From positions 52,973 through 116,972 of the forward strand of contig CAXKVR010000102.1 of the NCBI GenBank assembly GCA_964058845.1: DNA of 64,000 nucleotides. Reading direction: 5' to 3'. Within the stretch, counting starts at the first letter, position 1. Every line of letters begins with the position of its first letter. Positions 55,600 to 64,000 of this stretch are shown piece by piece. Below the pieces are notes generated by a model. That model worked only from the letters and a program-made list of their open reading frames with translations, had not been told where the DNA came from and ran no database searches. Both the position numbers and the translations under genes were made by a program. Source of the DNA: Carex sylvatica. Its lineage: Eukaryota; Streptophyta; Magnoliopsida; Poales; Cyperaceae.

Positions 55600-58500
55600 C
55601 TCCAAACAAAATCAATTGAAGTGTTGCATTAGGTTTGTAAAAGCCCTATTATCTTTCCATCTGGAGACACTACTAGAGTGCTACAAACACCTTCACTTAT
55701 TGTGTTGTATTAGGGTTGTAAATACCATATTATCTTGCTATATAGAATCACTACTGGAGTGCTCCAAACAACTTCAATTGGGGTGTTGTATTAGTGTTGT
55801 AAATGTCCTATTTTCTTACCATATAGAGGCATTACTAGAGTGCCCCAAACACCATCAATTGAAGTGTTGTAATAGTGTTGTAAATGCCCTATTATCTTGC
55901 CATCTGGAGACACTACTAGAGTGCTCGAAACACCTTCAATTGGAGTGTTGTATTTGGATTGTAAATGCCCTATTATCTTTCCAACTGAAGACACTACTAG
56001 AGTACTACAAACACCTTCACTTATTGTGTTGTATTTGGGTTGTAAAGGCCCTATTATCTTGCTATAGAGTCACTACTCGAGTGCTCCAAATAACAGATAT
56101 TGGAGTGTTGTCTTAGTGTTGTAAAAACCCTATTATCTTGTTATCTTGATGCATTACTTGAGTGCTCCAAACACCTTTAATTGGAGTGTTGTATTAGGGT
56201 TGTAAATGCCGTATTATCAAGCTATTTCGAGACACTATTAGAGAGCTCCAAACACCTTCAACTGGAGTGTTGTAGTATGGTTGTAAATGCCCTATTATCT
56301 TGCCATCTGGAGATACTACTGGAGTGCTCCGAACACCTTCAATTGGAGTGTTGTATTAGGGCTGTAAATGCCCAATTATCTTGCTATTTGGAGACACTAC
56401 TAGAGTGCTACAAACACCTACAATTAGAGTGTTGTATTAGGGTTGTAAATGGCGTATTATCTTGCTACATAGAGCCACTACTAGAGTGCTCCAAACACCA
56501 TCAATTGGAGTGTTTTATTAGGGTTGTAAATGCTCTATTATCTTGCCATCTGAAAATATTACTAGAGTGCCCCAAAAACCTTCAATTGGAGTGTTGTATT
56601 ATTGTTGCAAATGCCCCATTATCGTGCTATATAGAGTCACTATTCGAGTGCTCCAAACACTTTCAATTGTAGTGTTGTATTAGAGTTGTAAATGCCATAT
56701 TTTCATGCTATATAGAGACATTAGTAGAACTCTCCGAACACCATCAATTGGAGTGTTGTATTAGGGCTATAAATGGCCTATTATCTTGCCATTTGGAGAC
56801 ACTACTAGAGTGCTCCAAACACCACCAATTGTTGTGTTGTATTAGGGTTGTAAATGTCTTATTATCTTGCCTTCTGCTATCACTACTGGAGTACTCCAAA
56901 CACATTCAACTGGAGTGTTGTATTAGGGTTGTAAACGCCCTATTATCTTGTCATATAAAGACACGACTAGAGTGCTCCAAATACATTCACTCAGAGTGTT
57001 GTATTGGGGTTGTAAATGCACTTTTATCAAGCTAATAGAGTCACTACTAGAGTGCTCCGAACACCGTCAATTGAAGTGTTGTATTGGGGTTGTAAATGCC
57101 CCATTATCTTGCTATAGAGTCACTACTCGAGTTCTCCGAATACCATAAATTGGAGTGTTGTCTTAGTGTTGTCTTAGTGTTGTAAAAACCCTATTATCTT
57201 GTTATCTTGATGCATTACTTGAGTGCTCCAAACACCTTTAATTGGAGTGTTGTATTAGGGTTGTAAATGCCGTATTATCAAGCTATTTCGAGACACTATT
57301 AGAGAGCTCCGAACACCTTCAATTGGAGTGTTGTATTATTAGGGCTGTAAATGCCCTATTATCTTGCCATCTGGAGATACTACTGGAGTGCTCCGAACAC
57401 CTTCAATTGGAGTGTTGTATTAGGGTTGTAAATGCCCAATTATCTTGCTATTTGGAGACACTACTAGAGTGCTACAAACACCTTCAATTAGAGTGTTGTA
57501 TTAGGGTTGTAAATGGCGTATTATCTTGCTACATAGAGTCACTACTAGAGTGCTCCAAACACCATCAATTGGAGTGTTTTATTAGGGTTGTAAATGCCCT
57601 ATTATCTTGCCATCTGAAAACATTACTAGAGTGCCCCAAAAACCTTCAATTGGAGTGTTGTATTATTGTTGCAAATGCCCCATTATCGTGCTATATAGAG
57701 TCACTATTCGAGTGCTCCAAACACTTTCAATTGTAGTGTTGTATTAGAGTTGTAAATGCCATATTTTCATGCTATACAGAGACATTAGTAGAATTCTCCG
57801 AACACCATCAATTGGAGTGTTGTATTAGGGCTATAAATGCCCTATTATCTTGCCATCTGGAGACATTACTAGAGTCCTCCAAACACCACCAATTGTTGTG
57901 TTGTATTAGGGTTGTAAATGTCTTATTATCTTGCCTTCTGCTATCACTACTGGAGTACTCCAAACACATTCAACTGGAGTGTTGTATTAGGGTTGTAAAC
58001 GCCCTATTATCTTGTCATATAAAGACACGACTAGAGTGCTCCAAATACATTCACTCAGAGTGTTGTATTGGGGTTGTAAATGCACTTTTATCAAGCTATA
58101 TAGAGTCACTACTAGAGTGCTCCGAACACCGTCAATTGAAGTGTTGTATTGGGGTTGTAAATGCCCCATTATCTTGCCATTTAGAGACACTACTAGTGTG
58201 CTCCAAACACCTTCAATTGTAATGTTTTATTCGGGTCACAACTACCCTCTTCTATGGCCATCTAGAGACACAACTAGAGTGCCATAAACACCATCAATTG
58301 GAGTGTTATATTAGGGTTTTGAATGCCCTGTTATCTTGCTATATGGACCCACTACTAGAGTGCTTCAAACACCATCAACTAGAGTGGTGTATTAGGGTTG
58401 TAAATGCCCTGTTGCCACTACTAGGGTGCTCCGTACACTTTCAATTGGAGTGTTATATTAGGGTTTTAAATGCCCTATTATCTTCCCATCTGGAGACACT

Positions 58501-60800
58501 ACTAGTGTGCTACAAACACCTTCACTTATTGTGTTGTATTAGGGTTGTAAATACCGTATAATCTTGCTATATAGAATCACTACTGGTATGCTCCAAGCAC
58601 CTTCAATTGGGGTGTTGTATTCGGGTTGTAAATGTCCTATTTTCTTACTATATAGAGGCATTACTAGAGTGCCCCAAATACCATGAATTGAAGTGTTGTA
58701 TTAGTGTTGTAAATGCCATATTATCTTGCTATCTTGAGACACTACTAGAGTGCTCGAAACACCTTCAATTCGAGTGTTGTAATTGGGTTGTAAATGCCCT
58801 ATTATCTTTCCAACTGAAGACACTACTAGAGCACTACAAACACCTTCACTTCTTGTGTTGTATTAGGGTTGTAAAGGCCCTATTATCTTGTTGTAGAGTC
58901 ACTACTTGAGTTCTCCGAATACCATAAATTGGAGTGTTGTCTTAGTGTTGTCTTAGTTTTGTAAAAACCCTATTATCTTATTATCATTATGCACTACTTG
59001 AGTTCTTTAAACACCTTTAATTGGAGTGTTGTATTATGGTTGTAAATGCCGTATTATCTAGCTATTTGGAGACACTATTAGAGTGCTCCGAACACCTTCA
59101 ATTGGAGTGTAAATGCCCTATTATCTTACCATTTGGAGATACTACTGGAGTGCTCCGAACACCTTCAATTGGAGTGTTGTATTAGGGCTGTAAATGCCCA
59201 ATTATCTTGCTATTTGGAGACACTACTAGAGTGCTACAAACACCTTCAATTAGAGTGTTGTATTAGGGTTGTAAATGCCGTATTATCTTGCTACATAGAG
59301 TCACTACTAGAGTGCTCCAAACACCATCAATTGAAGTATTTTATTAGGGTTGTAAATGCTCTATTATCTTGCCATCTGAATATATTACTAGAGTGCCCCA
59401 AACACCATCAATTGGAGTGTTGTATTATTGTTGCAAATGCCCCATTATCATGCTATATAGAGTCACTATTCGAGTGCTCCAAACACTTTCAATTGTAGTG
59501 TTGTATTAGAGTTGTAAATGCCATATTTTCAAGCTATATAGAGACATTAGTAGAATTCTCCGAACACCATCAATTGGAGTGTTGTATTAGGGCTATAAAT
59601 GCCCTATTATCTTGCCATCTGGAGACACTACTAGAGTGCTTCAAACACCACCAATTGTTGTGTTGTATTATGGTTGTAAATGCCTTATTATCTTGCCTTC
59701 TGCTCTCACTACTGGAGTACTCCAAACACATTCAATTGGAGTGTTGTATTAGGGTTGTAAACGCCCTATTATCTTGCCATACACGACTAGAGTGCTCCAA
59801 ATACATTCAATCAGAGTGTTGTCTTGGGGTTGTAAATGCACTATTATCAATCTATATAGAGGCATTACTAGAGTGCTCCAAACACCGTCAATTGAAAGTG
59901 TTGTATTAGGGTTGTAAATGCCCCCATTATCTTGCCATTTGGAGACACTACTAGTGTGCTCCAAACACCTTCAATTGGAATGTTCTATTAGGGTTACAAC
60001 TACCGTCTTCTATGGCCATCTAGAGACACAACTAGAGTGCTATAAACACCATCAATTGGAGTGGTGTGTTAGGGTTGTAAATGCCCTGTTATCTTGCCAC
60101 TACTTGGGTGCTCCGTACACCTTCAATTGGAGTGTTATATTAGGACTGTAAATGCCCTATTATCTTGCTATCTGGAGGCACTACTAGAGTGCTACAAACA
60201 CCTTCATTTATTGTGTTGTATAAGGGTTGTAAATACCGTATTATCTTGTTATATAGACACCTTCAAATGGGTATGTTGTAAACGTCCTATTTTCTTACTA
60301 TATAGAGGCATTACTAGAGTGCCCCAAATACCATCAATTGAAGTGTTGTATTAGTGTTGTAAATGCCCAATTATCTTGCTATCTGGAGACACTACTAGAG
60401 TGCTTGAAACACCTCCAATTGGAGTGTTGTATTTGGGTTGTAAATGCCCTATTATCTTTCCAACTGAAGACACTACTAGAGTAGTACAAACACCTTCATT
60501 TATTGTGTTGTATTAAGGGTTGTAAAGGCCCTATTATCTTGCTATAGAGTCACTACTCGAGTGCTCCAAATACCAAAAATTAGAGTGTTGTCTTAGTGTT
60601 GTAAAAACCCTATTATCTTGTTATCTTGATGCACTACTTGAGTGCTCCAAACACCTTTAATTGGAGTGTTGTATTAGAGTTGTAAATGCCATATTATCTA
60701 GCTATTTGGAGACACTATTAGGGTGCTCCAAATACCTTCAATCAGATAGTTGTATTGGGGTTGTAAATGCACTATTATCAAGCTATATAGGGTAACTACT
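55600..60800 (+). repeat. Nested higher-order repeats of about 1.06 to 1.8 kb
   Basis: ACACCTTTAATTGGAGTG followed by a TGCCGTATTATC-type variant recurs with starts near 56,171, 57,232, 59,011 and 60,651. The first two blocks (56,163-57,223 and 57,224-58,280) are very alike. The later ones are longer through extra units. Confidence 0.75.
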
Positions 60801-60810
60801 AGAGTGCTCC

Positions 60811-63665
60811 TGTGACGTAGCGAAATCTGAAGAATATTAAAATAATAATAATTTCGAAATATTAAGTTCATCTGAATTTTTCCGAATTTAAATCTGATGC
60901 CTTGATATATTTTTTTTCTAATTTTATTCTGACTTTTCTGAGTCAAGGCATTTAGAATCGAATTTCTGATTTGATCGAATAAAAATAAACCTATCCGAAT
61001 TGAAATATCAAATGGATCATTAAATTATACATATGAATATATCTATATGTATATATATATGCTATAATGCAAATTTCTATTTAAATTAAGCAAGGGCTTT
61101 TCTTGAAACAAATTACATATATGCAATATTGGAAGTTTAAAGGGCCTATTAGCAAAATTGCCAAAACAAATCTAAAACATTGATTTTTCTCTTCCTTTGG
61201 CCGTGACTCCTTGTGTGTGTACACGTGTGTGTGTGTGTTGTGTGTGGTGGGTGGCGGAAACAAAGAGGAAAAGAGAGGGAGAAGGTGAGAAGAGAGAAAA
61301 AAGTGAGATCCGAGTACACCGAATCGATCAGACGTACGCGAAATCGAGTTTGGAGCAAAGCACTACCACCTTGATCACCTCCTTCTCTTCAATTTGGTAT
61401 ATTTCATCTCTCTTGAAACCCTAATTGTCGAATTGAATCGATTTTTGTTAGAAATGCGAAACCGTGTTGAATTGATCGAATTCCATTCGAATTACTTGTT
61501 GATTTCTTGATTTTATACCGATTTCTTAAGGTTTCACTTTGAATCCGAAAATTTAGTTAGGGTTTGTTTAGATTCTGAAATTAAGGTGTTAATTTGTATA
61601 ATTGAGGTTTCTAAATCGTTCTGTATCGAATTTTCTGAGTTTTGATCGAAGTTCTGAAAATCTGAGTATCGAAACCCTAACTTTGATTGAAATCGATTTG
61701 CATGATGATTAATTGACTATAGGATGTCATATATGTGTATTTGAATTGAATAAGTATCATGCATTTCAATTTTGTATCGATTCGATTGTTATACCGAGTT
61801 TCGATCCGAATCGAGGGTTAATTGGGTAATCAAGTTGGTACCAAGAACTTAGAGTATATGTGTTGCATGATATAGATAGGTATATGCACCATGAATACCA
61901 ATCTTGTATATTGTTTAGCATAGTTATGGTAATCGATAACCAAAAAAAATCTGAAAATTCAGAAATGAATTAAGTCAAATAAATTACATAAAAACGTACC
62001 GATCGAAGCGTAACTTATCGAACATAGAGTAAGGATTTAATACAGCGTGTAACTGTATGTTATAGCAGGTTTAGCAGGACAATCAGGTGAATCCCGGAAT
62101 ACCGAAAGGAGTTCAGACCAACCGTAAGCGACACGAAAAGTACAAAGGTGCGGGGGTTCACGGGATTTTTCCTGAGGTTCAATTAGGAATTAAATAGGAC
62201 GTTTTTAAATTGCATTTTGAATTTCTGATTTCAAGCATCATCTGAGCATTGCATAACTAATTGAACTGTTTTATCTGTTGATCTGCATTCTGGTATGGTT
62301 TACCGATTGAACTGTTATTCTGATTCTGATAGAGAATGAAACCACAGTGAATTGCTACTATTATATATATATATATATATCACTGTAAGTGATATTCTGT
62401 TCTGCGAAATCTAGAGTATACACTAGATTTCGATTTCGGGAACCATATGCGCATTGGGGAACGACCCCTCTGAGTCCAAACCGGTTGGAATGGGGATCTG
62501 TTATTCTGTGACTATAACTGTGGTAGATAAGATTCTGTTATTCTGATTTCTGCTCTGATTTCTGGAACTAAATACTGGAAAGGATATATCTGTATGATTG
62601 GAACTGTAATGTTTGATTAAGAACCAGTCTTTTGTAAATGGTTAAGCCAAAGCACTGCAGATGAGGGTCTGATTTGATTGCACGGGGAGCGACATCTGTA
62701 GGTGTATGTAACCCTACAGATGCAGGTATGTTCTGGGACCAGTTCGGTGGAACATCTGCATGTGCTACCAGATATCTGAGTTTAATTAAGACCCAATATT
62801 CTGATATGTTTCTGATGATTCTGTTTAAAGGCATTTAAAGATGTAGATTCATTTGTTTATCGATTCAAAGCTTTGCATTCATGCTTTAACTCTGATTTTA
62901 GTTCCGTATTTAGTTCTGACGTGAATATCTGATAAATCCAGTAGCTTCGGCACTGAGATAAACCGCGAAAAGGTTTTTCTCACCCGTTTCCTTGTGAAAC
63001 ATTTCAGGAAAGAAGGACTAGAGGCTTTCGGGATCAGACAGTGAGCTATCTGAGGTGTTAGGTATATGTATGCCCTGTTTTGAGATCGTTGTACTTGTTT
63101 AGTACTTGGATCAACTTTTGTTGTATATATATCCAGCTAACCGGACTTGCGTAAATATTTCTAAACGGTTTCGATTTATGTTTTAAAATTTTATGTGCTT
63201 GCTTTATGCTTTCCATGCTATGTGTATGTATGCTTTTATGTTTTCAAAGTTTATGTTTTAAAAGTTATATGGTCTTTTGCATATATGTTTTTGTTGTGAC
63301 ATGATATGAATTTGGGGGTTTAAATGAATACGGGTGGGATGACCGGCGTGGAGGGTCTATACTCCACGGTACCTGATATTTATAATTCTGACTAATCCGG
63401 GTAGATATAAATAAATAAAAAATTTGGTTTTCTGATATGATAAGTCATTGTTCTATTGGTTTTATCGAATCGAATTTACAAAGGCATGTATAAAAATTTT
63501 GAAAAGTTTCGGATCAGTTTTAAACTGATTTCAGATTTAATAAAATTGATTAAGCGTTCGGTTTGGGATAAAAACACCATTTATCTCATCGTAAATGCCT
63601 GGTGAATATATACGATCTATATATTCACGGCGATACCGTCATGCCCCTGATCTCGGGGTGTGACA
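60811..63665 (+). mobile_element. Solo LTR inserted in the satellite, 2855 bp
   Basis: Starts TGTGACGTAGCGAAATCTG and ends CTCGGGGTGTGACA. Identical pentamers GCTCC flank it (60,806-60,810 and 63,666-63,670), and the satellite unit continues in phase on both sides. The end and the CTCACCCGTTTCC...TTTCAGG block relate it to the Ty3/gypsy LTRs at 8558 and 21,773, but as a different subfamily. No coding region. Transcript-leader-like sequence runs from about 61,250. Confidence 0.93.
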
Positions 63666-64000
63666 GCTCCAAACACCTTCAATTGGAGTGTTGTATTAGG
63701 GTTGTAAATGCTTTATTATCTTGGCATCTGAAGATATTACTAGAGTGATCCAAACACCTTCAATTGGAGTGTTGTATTACTGTTGCAAATGCCCTATTAT
63801 CTTGCTATATGAAGTCACTACTAGTGTGCTCCAAACACCTTCAATTATAATATTTTATTTGAGTTACAACTACCCTCTTCTAAGGCCATCTTGAGACACA
63901 ACTAGAGAGCTATAAACACCATCAATTGGAGTGTTGTATTAGGGTTGTGAATGCCCTATTATCTTGCTATATAGACACATTACTAGAGTGCTCCAAACAC
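63666..64000 (+). repeat. 81-bp satellite array, block 3, running off the window
   Basis: Four more units of the same satellite after the solo LTR. The array continues beyond the right edge. Confidence 0.95.

Larger units (their letters stand above)
46191..60810 (+). repeat. 81-bp satellite array, block 2 (about 180 units)
   Basis: Continuous 81-bp tandem repeats with occasional short or long units. Since 81 is divisible by 3, a 27-residue pattern (ECCIRVVNALLSC, then LLECSKHLQL) repeats in one frame and another (GVWSTLVV, then KIIGHLQPQYNT) on the minus strand. Frequent stops end every frame within about 165 codons, so I do not regard these as genes. Several higher-order repeats are listed separately. 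Confidence 0.95.

Noticed and set aside
44566..60354. A family of Cys/Leu-rich proteins (ECCIRVVNALLSC pattern)
   Set aside because: The frames arise because the satellite period is a multiple of three. Open frames also occur on the other strand, stops are frequent, and no start context or promoter is consistent between them.
46191..60810. CRISPR array
   Set aside because: There are no distinct repeat and spacer classes. The whole 81-bp unit is repeated and diverges along its length, and this is plant DNA without cas genes.
44217..60810. Interstitial telomere repeat, from TTAGGGTT in each satellite unit
   Set aside because: Only one such octamer occurs per 81 bp, without tandem TTTAGGG runs. 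It is a chance part of the unit.
61197..61424. 75-residue plus-strand ORF in the right-hand solo LTR
   Set aside because: It begins in a TG-rich run and has no homology I recognise. It lies within LTR sequence.

Overview
This window is nuclear DNA from a flowering plant, most likely a eudicot. It is AT-rich and gene-poor. The coding remnants are plant retrotransposon proteins: Sirevirus-lineage Ty1/copia and chromovirus Ty3/gypsy. Splice signals, TATA boxes, MITEs and satellite DNA are of plant type. I saw no bacterial genes, rRNA, tRNA or CRISPR array. All calls come from reading the sequence; no search was run.

Region 1 (1-11,129). Two direct copies of a ~0.8-0.95 kb segment (906-1860 and 3241-4048) flank a minus-strand piece of a Sirevirus 3' end. 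Next comes a gutted minus-strand Sirevirus (4270-11,129). It keeps both LTRs, a primer-binding site, a polypurine tract and part of gag. A Ty3/gypsy deletion derivative (5618-9372) lies inside it, with gag and protease fused in frame to the C-terminal tail of pol.

Region 2 (11,130-27,960). This is a set of nested insertions. An Athila/Tat-like minus-strand LTR (family B) is split by a second LTR-like sequence (family C). Family C is split by a nearly complete 13.6 kb Sirevirus (12,164-25,762). The Sirevirus holds a 2.4 kb solo LTR (21,773-24,137) with a perfect 5-bp target duplication. Its gag and pol are broken by stops, frameshifts and an integrase deletion. It also carries an extra 3' ORF related to the 'putative plant transposon protein' domain.

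Region 3 (27,960-44,216). A segment of about 3.3 kb carrying one small gene occurs twice (about 29,937-33,290 and 40,620-43,870). A third, truncated piece lies at 35,205-35,363. The first copy has an intact 93-codon ORF with G-box and TATA box (32,711-32,992). The second has a stop at codon 20 and a frameshift. Aligning the copies by eye exposes insertions that are present in one and absent in the other: two MITEs, two hAT-type elements and two tiny poly(A) retroposon scars. Between the copies lies a CACTA-like element (about 35,364-40,339). It contains a family-B solo LTR and a minus-strand exon-intron gene whose two internal exons have been tandemly multiplied.

Region 4 (44,217-64,000). A large tandem array has an 81-bp unit, about 190 units judged by length, and continues past the right edge. 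It begins at the broken edge of a hairpin MITE and shows several higher-order repeats (about 0.73, 0.8, 1.06 and 1.25 kb). It is interrupted by an LTR fragment joined to a separate 21-bp minisatellite (44,968-46,190), and by a 2.86 kb solo LTR with target duplication GCTCC (60,811-63,665). Because 81 and 21 are multiples of three, both arrays produce open reading frames that probably are not genes.

The only credible expressed host gene is the small ORF at 32,711-32,992. The rest is a layered record of transposition, deletion, segmental duplication and satellite amplification.
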